A stretch of 13,211 nt of DNA, taken from positions 1 through 13,211 of the forward strand of contig DINC01000097.1 in NCBI GenBank assembly GCA_002425885.1, read 5' to 3'. The position numbers and the translations under genes were made by a program. Of this stretch, positions 7,499 through 13,211 are shown piece by piece (position 1 is the stretch's first letter; each line of letters begins with the position of its first letter). The notes under the pieces were generated by a model, which did not search any database, was not told the origin of the DNA, and saw only the letters and a program-made list of their open reading frames with translations. Source of the DNA: Spirochaetia bacterium UBA5550. Lineage in GTDB: Bacteria > Spirochaetota > UBA4802 > UBA5550.

Positions 7499-7535
7499 AA
7501 GCTGCATTTGCAGTATTTTTCATCAAGTTTTTCAT
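7422..7535 (-). CDS. Phe/Tyr-rich leader peptide of the aro operon
   Basis: This 37-codon ORF begins MKNLMKNTANAAF and runs through FSFGYFYFYFHGNY to a TGA at 7424-7422. It contains six Phe and four Tyr codons; codons 21-34 (7475-7434) hold nine of them. There is no Trp codon. It lies between a TTGACA promoter and a strong terminator upstream of the complete aromatic operon, the arrangement of classical amino acid leader peptides such as E. coli PheL. A ribosome stalled on Phe/Tyr codons would leave the antiterminator arm free. A ribosome reaching the stop would cover that arm, which starts 3 nt later, and allow termination. The weak points are that no clear Shine-Dalgarno precedes either the first ATG or the in-frame ATG at codon 5, and the 5' leader is short (about 17 nt). 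Confidence 0.8.
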   Translation of the reverse strand: MKNLMKNTANAAFALTEPKSFSFGYFYFYFHGNYIVV

Positions 7536-7558
7536 AGGTTTTAATTCAATTAATGTAG

Positions 7559-7587
7559 CAGATATAGCTGACTGCCTGGTCTGTCAA
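7559..7587 (-). promoter_or_regulatory. Promoter of the aro operon
   Basis: On the minus strand, TTGACA is at 7587-7582, a consensus -35. Two -10 readings are possible: TATCTG at 7564-7559 (17 nt spacer) or TATATC at 7566-7561 (15 nt spacer). The 30 nt upstream are runs of A and T that could act as an UP element. Transcription would start near 7552, about 17 nt before the leader-peptide ATG. The -35 is clear and the -10 is imperfect. Confidence 0.6.
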
Positions 7588-7614
7588 ATATTTTTTTTTG
7601 AAAATTTAAAAAAA

Positions 7615-9171
7615 TTAAACAATAATCTCTCCGGTCATCCCCCGCAGCCCTTCAGCAATGTCATTGAGTATCCTTGTGGATTCATTTATCCTCCTTGAAA
7701 TATTTACAATTTCCCCGGCCTGCACAGCAATATCGGATGTTGTGTGACTCGATTCCTCTGTTGCTCTTCGCTGTTCAGTTGTGGATGATTCAATAGATTT
7801 GCTGAAATTATGAACTCTGTCATTCAGATTTCTTATTGTTTTTATTGTGATGTCAATATCACCGATTTTATCAACTGCCACATCAATCTGTTCCTTTATT
7901 AAACGGATAGACTCATGCAGTTTATCTGTCAGAGATGATGAATCCCCTATAAACATTGAGCTTTCATCGATAAGTTTGGTGCTTTCGTTAATAATTCTTT
8001 CAATCTCCTTTGAGTTTCTTGTGGTTTCATCTGCGAGCTTGGAAATCTGTTCAGCAACTATGGCAAAACCTCTACCAGCTGTACCGGCCCGGGCTGCTTC
8101 AATTGAAGCATTTAAGGATAGAAGATTTACATTGTCAGCAATATCATTGATAAGCTGTATAAAATTCGACATTTCCCGGCTTTTTTTCTGTACTGTGGAA
8201 AACCTCTCTTTTGTTGTTTCAATCTGGGAAAACGATTTCTCAGAAAAGGAGAGTACTTCGCCAAGTGATTTCTGTACCTGCATGGAATCATTTTGCAGAG
8301 AATCATTCACCATTTTCAGATCGCTTATAGCTTCAACTGTAATATCCATCTCTTCGCAAAGAGAACGTGAGGTGCTGCTCACTGCGTCAGCGTCATTTGC
8401 AAGAGTGTCCAGTGAAACCGTTATCTGTTTAAGTGCCGCAGCCTGATTCTCGGAGATATCATTCATACTGGTGGAGATCTTCTCCTGCTCTGAAGCATGT
8501 TTTTTCATTAACATGATTGAATTGAGCACTGATCTTGCCATCTCTTTCAGTGAGCTGACATTTTCCAGTGACTCATTATGCTTCGCAACAGTGAGTTTCA
8601 GAAGATGCCGCGCAGCAGAAGCCCCTGTGGTTGCTCCAAGGCCCACCATGCAGTAAACAATATACCTGACAATAATATTACTTGCAGGGCCTCCGGGTAT
8701 AAGCTCCGGCCTGTATATAAAAGAAGCTGTCTGGGCAGTCACTACAAGTATGAGGCTGTAAATGCATAACCATGGATTAAAATAGAAGATACTGAGGGTC
8801 AGAGCAATATAGTTTGCTGCGAAAAGTTCAGGCGCTCCAAAAAAAGCAGTCTGAAAAATCATGAGACAGACAAAAATTGAAGTGAGAGTAATGTATCCTG
8901 AAAATATTGTCCCCGGCCGTTTTCTAATGAGAAGTTCGGAAACAATGAGTATCCCTGAAATAACAGCAATCTCAACAGCAATAGTTGAATATGTCAGATA
9001 TTGTGAGCCCTTACCTGTAAATTTTATCAGGGTCACAGATATGTTGGCAATAACCATAATAGATAGAAAAGCTTTAAGCATTCTTCTATTATTTGTGTGC
9101 ATTATTTCTGAGAAAATTGAAGATTTTGTCAGTTTTACGTCATCGATATTATTTTCTGGCCCCCGGTTCAT
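7615..9171 (-). CDS. Methyl-accepting chemotaxis protein with multi-pass membrane sensor, no HAMP
   Basis: This 518-residue receptor would signal to CheA/CheW. The N-terminal region has about six hydrophobic segments (roughly 33-51, 60-82, 88-111, 118-134, 135-153, 165-185) with only short connecting loops, so there is no large periplasmic ligand domain. Residues 190-518 form a long coiled-coil cytoplasmic domain. The conserved hairpin tip is at about 342-385 and includes [15 protein letters not shown] and [18 protein letters not shown]. No HAMP domain is evident between membrane and coiled coil, and the C-terminus (GMTGEIIV) has no CheR-docking pentapeptide. GGAGGG precedes the ATG. It ends about 30 nt before the aro promoter on the same strand, with no convincing terminator between. 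The ligand is unknown; the membrane region may itself sense, as in several spirochaete receptors. Confidence 0.93.
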   Translation of the reverse strand: MNRGPENNIDDVKLTKSSIFSEIMHTNNRRMLKAFLSIMVIANISVTLIKFTGKGSQYLTYSTIAVEIAVISGILIVSELLIRKRPGTIFSGYITLTSIFVCLMIFQTAFFGAPELFAANYIALTLSIFYFNPWLCIYSLILVVTAQTASFIYRPELIPGGPASNIIVRYIVYCMVGLGATTGASAARHLLKLTVAKHNESLENVSSLKEMARSVLNSIMLMKKHASEQEKISTSMNDISENQAAALKQITVSLDTLANDADAVSSTSRSLCEEMDITVEAISDLKMVNDSLQNDSMQVQKSLGEVLSFSEKSFSQIETTKERFSTVQKKSREMSNFIQLINDIADNVNLLSLNASIEAARAGTAGRGFAIVAEQISKLADETTRNSKEIERIINESTKLIDESSMFIGDSSSLTDKLHESIRLIKEQIDVAVDKIGDIDITIKTIRNLNDRVHNFSKSIESSTTEQRRATEESSHTTSDIAVQAGEIVNISRRINESTRILNDIAEGLRGMTGEIIV

Positions 9172-9198
9172 CTGGCCCTCCGGAATCGGGAAATTTTA

Positions 9199-9223
9199 TG
9201 CAGAAGTATATTACATTTCTGCA
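9199..9223. repeat. Inverted repeat between mcp and the small ORF
   Basis: TGCAGAA (9199-9205) and TTCTGCA (9217-9223) are perfect 7-bp inverted arms around 11 nt. They lie 28-52 nt upstream of the mcp start codon and about 46 nt upstream of the divergent small ORF, a reasonable place for an operator serving either gene. A candidate promoter for the plus strand (TTACAT at 9211-9216, TAAAAT at 9235-9240, 18 nt spacer) overlaps the right arm. It may equally be a chance palindrome. Confidence 0.35.
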
Positions 9224-9268
9224 CTTTATTCGGATAAAATTACTTATGCGTTGAATATAGGAGGGAAC

Positions 9269-9421
9269 ATGGATGAATTCAAAAAATGTCAAAAAACCGG
9301 GGCCGGATTTATCTTAAAAAAATTCTCATTCAATATACTCCATGGGGAACCTGAAGAATTATGGAGGGTAATTTGTATCGGCCTGAAATTAAATAAAAGA
9401 GAAATGTTTATTACGGCTTGA
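9269..9421 (+). CDS. Unrecognised 50-residue ORF with strong ribosome binding site
   Basis: ATG at 9269 is preceded by AGGAGGG at the right distance (about 4 nt), better than most ribosome binding sites in this window, and the frame stays open for 50 codons to TGA. The product begins MDEFKKCQKTGAGFILKKF and ends KREMFITA; it is basic, with two Cys far apart and no membrane segment or signal peptide. I recognise no family. It lies divergent to the chemoreceptor gene and upstream of the tRNA-ribosomal cluster in a stretch of about 450 nt otherwise free of genes. A frame open further upstream is antisense to mcp and is not part of this gene. It could be a real small protein, a decayed gene or chance. 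Confidence 0.4.
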   Translation: MDEFKKCQKTGAGFILKKFSFNILHGEPEELWRVICIGLKLNKREMFITA

Positions 9422-9444
9422 CATTCTCATCGAATAAATATAAT
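9418..9444 (+). promoter_or_regulatory. Candidate upstream promoter of the tRNA-Thr/ribosomal cluster
   Basis: TTGACA (9418-9423) and TATAAT (9439-9444) both match consensus exactly, but the spacer is only 15 nt. With a 17-nt spacer the -10 would read TAATTT. It overlaps the stop codon of the small ORF. Together with the promoter at 9558 it would give tandem promoters, which are common for ribosomal clusters. Confidence 0.4.
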
Positions 9445-9557
9445 TTACTATGGTACTGCTATGATCTGCTCACTGGGGGTGGGGGAAATTATCCGGCCGC
9501 GTTCATAAATTATTTCAGGTTTGGCACAAAATCAGCGTAAAACTGTAAAATTAATTG

Positions 9558-9585
9558 TTGACATAGAAACGGCACTTTCTATGAT
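9558..9585 (+). promoter_or_regulatory. Promoter of the tRNA-Thr - rpmG - secE - nusG - rplKAJL cluster
   Basis: TTGACA (9558-9563) and TATGAT (9580-9585) with a 16-nt spacer form a strong sigma-70-type promoter, 35 nt upstream of the mature tRNA 5' end. A perfect 8-bp inverted repeat, CATAGAAA (9562-9569) and TTTCTATG (9576-9583), spans the spacer and overlaps the ends of both promoter boxes. A protein bound there would compete directly with RNA polymerase. Confidence 0.7.
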
Positions 9586-9620
9586 TTTATCCTGATTTTT
9601 CCCTTAAATTGCATCTAAAC

Positions 9621-9693
9621 GCCTACGTAGCTCAGTCGGTAGAGCATTTGCATGGTAAGCAAAAGGTCACCAGTTCGATTCTGGTCGTAGGCT
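9621..9693 (+). tRNA. tRNA-Thr (anticodon GGT)
   Basis: A full cloverleaf is visible. The acceptor stem GCCTACG pairs with CGTAGGC, the D arm is GCTC..GAGC, and the anticodon stem TTTGC/GCAAA carries the 7-nt loop ATGGTAA, giving anticodon GGT. The variable region is short (AGGTC), the T arm ACCAG/CTGGT has loop TTCGATT, and the discriminator is T. The 3' CCA is not encoded. It reads ACC and ACU threonine codons. A tRNA upstream of secE-nusG-rplK is common, and co-transcription from the promoter at 9558 is likely. Confidence 0.95.
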
Positions 9694-9806
9694 AATTATG
9701 TTTTTAAATTAAATCTTTTCCCTGTCTTGCATTAAAAATGCTTGACTGGATAGGGGCAAATATTAGCTTGCTCTTGGTTTACTATATATAAGTGTGGGGT
9801 ATTTAT

Positions 9807-9959
9807 ATGCGAGACGTGGTATTACTGATATGTCAGGAGTGCAAGAATAAGAATTATTCTTTTACAAAGAATAAAAAAGGGCAGTCTGGAAAGCTTGAAG
9901 TAAAAAAATACTGCAAATTTGACAGAAGACATACTGTTCATAAAGAAACTAAGGCTTAG
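9807..9959 (+). CDS. rpmG: 50S ribosomal protein L33
   Basis: The 50-residue product begins [19 protein letters not shown] and ends [12 protein letters not shown]. It has the L33 architecture: a CxxC pair (ICQEC), the basic TKNKK segment, KKYC with a third Cys, and the RHTVHKE ending. It resembles the Cys-containing (zinc-ribbon type) L33 of B. subtilis, in which the fourth position of the metal site can be Asp (here CKFD). The ATG follows a GGGG-type ribosome binding site. It lies 11 nt before secE, the usual rpmG-secE-nusG order. Confidence 0.94.
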   Translation: MRDVVLLICQECKNKNYSFTKNKKGQSGKLEVKKYCKFDRRHTVHKETKA

Positions 9960-9970
9960 AGTTACCCCCA

Positions 9971-10165
9971 TTGGTTGCTAAGATAAAAAATTGGATACAA
10001 TTTTTCAAGGACTCGAGGGAGGAGCTGCGAAAAGTAACCTGGCCCGACAGGGAGGAGGTTACCAGCTTTACAGTGGTGGTTGTGGTTGCCCTTGTTGTCT
10101 TTTCCATATTTTTATGGCTGATTGACACAGGACTTATGGCCCTTATCAGGGTGGTGATGAATTAA
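9971..10165 (+). CDS. secE: Preprotein translocase subunit SecE
   Basis: SecE stabilises SecY in the protein-export channel of the inner membrane. The 64-residue form is the short, single-pass type. A basic amphipathic N-terminus carries the signature EELRKVTWPDREEV (about 17-30), followed by one hydrophobic membrane segment (about 33-53). The only reasonable start is TTG, 11 nt after the rpmG stop. It has no obvious ribosome binding site, so coupling to rpmG translation is likely. One nucleotide separates its TAA from nusG. Confidence 0.93.
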   Translation: MVAKIKNWIQFFKDSREELRKVTWPDREEVTSFTVVVVVALVVFSIFLWLIDTGLMALIRVVMN

Positions 10166-10166
10166 T

Positions 10167-10712
10167 ATGGCAAAAAGATGGTATATAATTCATACTTATT
10201 CCGGTCATGAGAATAAGGTAAAGGCAACACTTGAAAAAAAAGTAGAGAATCTTGGTCTCACTGAGGAGATTATAGATGTAAAGATCCCCACTGTTGAGGT
10301 GCAGGAGGTCAAGGACGGCCAGAAGAAGACCAAGTCAAGGAAGGTTTTCCCGGGATATGTTCTTGTAAGAATGGAACTTAATGACCATACCTGGAGTGTC
10401 GTAAAAGGTGTTCCGGGAGTAACAAATTTTGTGGGAGCTTACGGCTCGAATAAACCTAAACCTTTAAGTGATAATGAAGTGGCGTCACTTTTCGACTCAC
10501 TTGGCGGTGAACAGAAAACCGGCGAGAAAGCCTCAATAACTGTAGATTTTGTTATTGGAGAGCATGTAAAAGTAACAGACGGACCATTCAGTAATTTTAC
10601 AGGTATAGTAGAAGAGGTTTATCCGGATAAAGGACGCCTTAAAGTAAGAGTTGAGATCTTCGGAAGAGGCACTCCGGTTGACCTTGATTTCCTTCAGGTA
10701 GGGAAGATATAA
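10167..10712 (+). CDS. nusG: Transcription termination/antitermination protein NusG
   Basis: NusG binds RNA polymerase and couples transcription to Rho or to the ribosome through S10. The 181 residues comprise an NGN domain (WYIIHTYSGHENKVK at the start, KSRKVFPGYVLVRMEL and VPGVTNFVGA in the middle) and a C-terminal KOW domain (GEHVKVTDGPFSNFTGIVEEV followed by KGRLKVRVEIFGRGTPVDLD). There is no inserted domain. The ATG lies 1 nt after the secE stop, with a GGTGATG-type ribosome binding site inside secE. Confidence 0.97.
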   Translation: MAKRWYIIHTYSGHENKVKATLEKKVENLGLTEEIIDVKIPTVEVQEVKDGQKKTKSRKVFPGYVLVRMELNDHTWSVVKGVPGVTNFVGAYGSNKPKPLSDNEVASLFDSLGGEQKTGEKASITVDFVIGEHVKVTDGPFSNFTGIVEEVYPDKGRLKVRVEIFGRGTPVDLDFLQVGKI

Positions 10713-10860
10713 TTTAAGCTTTTAAAATGCGGGTAGAGGGTTTACCTCGAAACAATCCCGTTAGCACAGCATTGAATTTTTTCATAAGCATCGGTTCATT
10801 GCTGGAGTGAGACCCTGTTTCACGAACAATAATTTTGAGTTATCGATATAGGATAGAGAA
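10713..10860 (+). promoter_or_regulatory. Structured leader upstream of rplK (candidate L1-type autoregulatory site)
   Basis: The 148 nt between nusG and rplK have no ORF but several short complementary segments. CGGG (10730-10733) pairs with CCCG (10757-10760), enclosing GAGG (10736-10739) with CCTC (10745-10748). AGCA (10787-10790) pairs with TGCT (10800-10803), and GTGA (10807-10810) pairs with TCAC (10820-10823). In many bacteria L1 represses the rplK-rplA unit by binding a leader in this position. That function is inferred from position only; I cannot match the L1 motif with certainty. Confidence 0.3.
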
Positions 10861-11295
10861 ATGGCACCGAAAAAGAAAAAAGTAATGAAGATGATTAAGC
10901 TGCAGATAACCGGCGGACAGGCTAACCCTGCTCCTCCTGTGGGACCTGCACTGGGTCAGGCAGGCGTCAATATAATGGATTTCTGCAAAAATTTTAATGA
11001 AAGAACAAAAGAACATATGGGAACAGTAATTCCTGTTGTTATAACTGTTTATGAAGACAGGTCATATACTTTCATTACAAAGACACCACCGGCGTCTGTT
11101 CTTATTATGAAAAGTCTCAAACTTGCAAAAGGCTCAAGTGAACCGAATAAGACCAAGGCTGGCAAAATAACAAGGAAGCAGCTTGAAGAGATAGCTCAAA
11201 TCAAGATGCCTGACCTTAATGCCAATGATATAAATGCTGCTGCAAACATTATCGGCGGAACTGCCAGGTCCATGGGAGTTGAGGTTGTTGACTGA
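10861..11295 (+). CDS. rplK: 50S ribosomal protein L11
   Basis: L11 forms part of the GTPase-associated centre with 23S rRNA. The 144-residue length is typical. After a basic leader ([15 protein letters not shown]) come the conserved [23 protein letters not shown] segment, FNERT, the KTPPAS linker between the N- and C-domains, and the terminal [16 protein letters not shown] signature of the rRNA-binding domain. The ATG follows AGGATAGAGA. rplA starts 33 nt downstream. Confidence 0.98.
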   Translation: MAPKKKKVMKMIKLQITGGQANPAPPVGPALGQAGVNIMDFCKNFNERTKEHMGTVIPVVITVYEDRSYTFITKTPPASVLIMKSLKLAKGSSEPNKTKAGKITRKQLEEIAQIKMPDLNANDINAAANIIGGTARSMGVEVVD

Positions 11296-11328
11296 TAACA
11301 ACCGGCAATGCTAAACGAGGTATAAGGA

Positions 11329-12012
11329 ATGAAAAGAGGAAAAAAAATTACTGAGGCGCGCGCGAAGGTGGATAAAACAGTCCTCCACGGCGTTGAGGAA
11401 GCTATTAAGCTTATGAAAGAGCTGAAATGGGCTGGGTTTGACGAGTCTATTGATATGTCTATTAAAATAGTACACAAAAGTATGCAGAACATCAGGGGAT
11501 CCGCAGTTCTCCCTGCCGGTACAGGTAAAACCAAAAAGGTTCTCGTAATATGTAAAGGTGAAAAGCAGAAAGAAGCTCTTGAAGCCGGCGCTGATTATGT
11601 TGGAGCTGAAGATGTAATAGAGAAAATTAAAGAGGGCTGGATTGATTTCCAGGCTGTAGTTGCTACACCGGATATGATGAAAGAGGTTGGTAAACTCGGC
11701 GCGACTCTCGGAAGAAAAGGCCTTATGCCTAAGCCGAAATCAGGTACTGTTACTGATAACGTGAAAGAGATTATAAAAGAACTCAAAGGCGGCCGTATTG
11801 AATATCGTGCTGATAAAACAGGCGTTGTTCATATACTCATCGGAAAAGTATCTTTTGATGATGATGCGATCTCTTCTAATATAAAAGCTTTTTATAACCA
11901 GATTATGAAAGATAAACCTTCAGACGCGAAAGGTAACTATATCAAATCCGTTTATATAAGTTCAACAATGGGTCCTGGTATAAAAATCAATCACAAGGGG
12001 ATCGAAAGATAA
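11329..12012 (+). CDS. rplA: 50S ribosomal protein L1
   Basis: L1 builds the mobile stalk at the ribosomal E site and in many bacteria represses its own operon. The 227-residue length is typical. Visible family motifs are IRGSAVLPAGTGKTKKVLV, the signature ATLGRKGLMPKPKSGTVT and the C-terminal STMGPGIKI. GAGG lies 8 nt before the ATG. The TAA shares its last base with the rplJ ATG (TAATG), so L10 translation is probably coupled to L1. Confidence 0.98.
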   Translation: MKRGKKITEARAKVDKTVLHGVEEAIKLMKELKWAGFDESIDMSIKIVHKSMQNIRGSAVLPAGTGKTKKVLVICKGEKQKEALEAGADYVGAEDVIEKIKEGWIDFQAVVATPDMMKEVGKLGATLGRKGLMPKPKSGTVTDNVKEIIKELKGGRIEYRADKTGVVHILIGKVSFDDDAISSNIKAFYNQIMKDKPSDAKGNYIKSVYISSTMGPGIKINHKGIER

Positions 12013-12530
12013 TGGTAAAGCAATATAAAGTAGATGAAGTTGCTGAACTTAAAGCCAGACTTCAGGAAAAAGGGAATGTTATCCTTACTGATTATTCAGG
12101 TGTTAAGGTAAATGATATTGCAGTGCTCAGGCGTCAGCTTGCTGAAAAGGGCGCTAAATATAAAGTTGTTAAAAATAATCTTTTCAGAAGGGCTCTTGAG
12201 GAGTCTGGATACAAAAATATAGACGAGCATCTCAAAGGACCAATCGGCGTTGCTTTTGCAGGCGAGCAGGTTGGAGAGGTTGCGAAAGTCCTCAAGGAAT
12301 TTGCTGAGAAGAATGATAAATTCTCATACTTTGCAGGTATTCTGGAAAACACAGTATACGGCAAAGATCAGATTAAAAGAATAGCAGATCTCCCGTCAAA
12401 AGAGGTTCTTCTTTCACAGACAATGTCTATGATAAACGGACCTGCAAGATACATTGCAACAGGGATGAACCAGGTTATGGCATCACTGGCAAGAGGGATA
12501 AAAGCTGTAGCAGAAGCAAAAAATAATTAA
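12012..12530 (+). CDS. rplJ: 50S ribosomal protein L10
   Basis: L10 anchors L7/L12 dimers to the ribosome. The 172 residues include the N-terminal rRNA-binding domain with VILTDYSGVKVNDIAVLRRQL, KYKVVKNNLFRRAL and GPIGVAFAG, and a C-terminal helix region (residues from about 135) that would bind L12 dimers. The start overlaps the rplA stop by 1 nt, leaving no room for the separate L10 leader that precedes rplJ in many bacteria. The following 153 nt separate it from rplL. Confidence 0.97.
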   Translation: MVKQYKVDEVAELKARLQEKGNVILTDYSGVKVNDIAVLRRQLAEKGAKYKVVKNNLFRRALEESGYKNIDEHLKGPIGVAFAGEQVGEVAKVLKEFAEKNDKFSYFAGILENTVYGKDQIKRIADLPSKEVLLSQTMSMINGPARYIATGMNQVMASLARGIKAVAEAKNN

Positions 12531-12683
12531 TTAACTTTAATTATTAATATATAAGTGGTTTAGGTTTAGTTCCATATATAAGCGTTAGCGAATTTACGGA
12601 TCAATGCCTGGCCCTTTATAGGTTTTTGCGGCATAAAGACCGCATTAACTTGAAGTAATTCACTAAGTATAAAGGAGTAAAAA
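12531..12683 (+). promoter_or_regulatory. Long rplJ-rplL intergenic leader
   Basis: This 153-nt gap has no ORF. It begins AT-rich and contains one modest hairpin, TGCGG (12627-12631) with CCGCA (12640-12644) around 8 nt. It ends in AAAGGAG, an excellent ribosome binding site for rplL. It could supply the extra L7/L12 synthesis needed for several copies per ribosome, through its own promoter, mRNA processing or strong initiation. I see no convincing promoter in it. Confidence 0.3.
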
Positions 12684-13058
12684 ATGGCAAAATTAAGTAT
12701 TGAAGAGCTTCTCGATGCTATCGGAAGTCTTACACTTGTTGAAGCTGCTGAACTTGTAAAAGCAATGGAAGACAAATTCGGCATATCTGCAGCTGCACCT
12801 GTTGCTGTTGCTGCTGCCGGCCCGGCTGCTGCTGAAGTTGAAGAGCAGACAGAGTTTGATGTTATCCTCACAGGTTTCGGCGATCAGAAAGTCGGCGTTA
12901 TCAAAGTTGTTCGTGAGATAACAGGTCTTGGACTCAAAGAGGCAAAAGAGCTTGTTGAAGCAGGCGGAAAAGCAGTTAAGGAAAAAGTTTCCAAAACTGA
13001 AGCTGAAGCAATCAAAAAGCAGCTTGTTGATGCTGGCGCAACTGTTGACGTAAAGTAA
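12684..13058 (+). CDS. rplL: 50S ribosomal protein L7/L12
   Basis: L7/L12 forms the flexible stalk that recruits translational GTPases. The 124-residue length is typical. Residues 1-32 are the dimerisation domain ([30 protein letters not shown]). An Ala/Pro/Gly-rich hinge follows at about 36-52. The C-terminal domain begins [21 protein letters not shown] and has the [12 protein letters not shown] and [10 protein letters not shown] segments. AAAGGAG lies 6 nt before the ATG. Confidence 0.98.
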   Translation: MAKLSIEELLDAIGSLTLVEAAELVKAMEDKFGISAAAPVAVAAAGPAAAEVEEQTEFDVILTGFGDQKVGVIKVVREITGLGLKEAKELVEAGGKAVKEKVSKTEAEAIKKQLVDAGATVDVK

Positions 13059-13118
13059 TTTATAAACAATAGATTATTTTGAATAACAGAAGACTGTCCT
13101 TCAATTTTGTACTTTCCA

Positions 13119-13153
13119 TCAATAGGTTTGATCTGTTGGGTCAAACCTATTGG
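13119..13153 (+). repeat. 12-bp hairpin downstream of rplL
   Basis: CAATAGGTTTGA (13120-13131) and TCAAACCTATTG (13141-13152) are perfect inverted arms around a 9-nt loop, extendable by a T-G pair. No T run follows directly, so it does not look like a simple intrinsic terminator. In E. coli the rplL-rpoB gap carries a partial attenuator and an RNase III site, and a processing or attenuation role here would be analogous. The next gene is expected to be rpoB but is not visible. Confidence 0.6.
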
Positions 13154-13211
13154 TGTTAATTATGCTGATTTATTTTTACTCTGATTTTAAATTTATGTTT
13201 TTTCATATGTC

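Noticed and set aside
7322..7552. T-box riboswitch as an alternative explanation for the leader terminator
   Set aside because: I see no T-box consensus or specifier-loop architecture; the Phe/Tyr-rich ORF explains the leader more simply.
7585..7617. Possible terminator after mcp
   Set aside because: Only A-T pairing between A and T runs; no GC stem. More likely an AT-rich element upstream of the aro promoter.
7847..8446. Plus-strand ORF of 199 codons
   Set aside because: It is antisense to the coiled-coil region of the chemoreceptor, where Ser/Glu-rich repeats create open reverse frames.
8861..9268. Upstream extension of the 50-residue small ORF
   Set aside because: The extension runs antisense through mcp and its membrane segments; the strong ribosome binding site supports a start at 9269 only.
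9462..9509. Micro-ORF of 15 codons (MICSLGVGEIIRPRS)
   Set aside because: No ribosome binding site and too short to distinguish from chance.
9621..9693. tRNA-Trp, often found next to secE
   Set aside because: The 7-nt loop ATGGTAA gives anticodon GGT, which is threonine.
9740..9790. Further promoter before rpmG (TTGACT at about 9741, TATATA near 9784)
   Set aside because: No -10 at an acceptable distance from TTGACT, and no good -35 for the TATATA; not supported.
13195..13211. Start of rpoB at ATG 13195 or 13207
   Set aside because: No ribosome binding site and too few codons remain to recognise the protein.

Overview
The window (13.2 kb, moderate GC) comes from a motile Gram-negative-type bacterium. 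It uses conventional sigma-70-like promoters and clear GGAG-type ribosome binding sites. The multi-membrane-segment chemoreceptor without a HAMP domain and the rpmG-secE-nusG-rplKAJL cluster would fit a spirochaete. By memory only, AroA, AroC and TyrA look more like the versions in some anaerobic Bacteroidota. The phylum is therefore not settled, and the aro operon may have a different history from the ribosomal block.

Region 1 (1-7590, minus strand) is a tightly packed operon carrying the whole shikimate pathway plus the Phe/Tyr branch. In transcription order it is DAHP synthase (aroF), dehydroquinate synthase (aroB), type I dehydroquinase (aroD), a fused shikimate dehydrogenase-shikimate kinase (aroEK), EPSP synthase (aroA), chorismate synthase (aroC), chorismate mutase-prephenate dehydratase (pheA) and the start of a probable prephenate dehydrogenase (tyrA, cut by the window edge). 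Most junctions are start/stop overlaps, so translational coupling is likely.

The aro operon is headed by what reads as a complete transcription attenuator that is not in a standard gene list. A 37-codon leader peptide at 7535-7422 contains the stretch FSFGYFYFYFHGNY (9 of 14 codons Phe or Tyr). It is followed by a 15-bp intrinsic terminator hairpin with a run of ten T just before aroF. Leader segments can pair alternatively, as a protector hairpin around the Phe/Tyr codons or as a 10-bp antiterminator that invades the terminator loop. This would make the whole pathway respond to charged tRNA-Phe and tRNA-Tyr.

Region 2 (7615-9171, minus strand) is a 518-residue methyl-accepting chemotaxis protein with about six N-terminal membrane segments. 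Region 3 (9172-9620) holds an unrecognised 50-residue ORF with a strong ribosome binding site, inverted repeats and tandem promoter candidates.

Region 4 (9621-13211, plus strand) is a tRNA-Thr(GGT) followed by rpmG (L33), secE, nusG, rplK (L11), rplA (L1), rplJ (L10) and rplL (L7/L12). A 12-bp hairpin follows in the gap where rpoB would be expected. Leaders of about 150 nt precede rplK and rplL, while rplJ overlaps rplA and so has no leader of its own.
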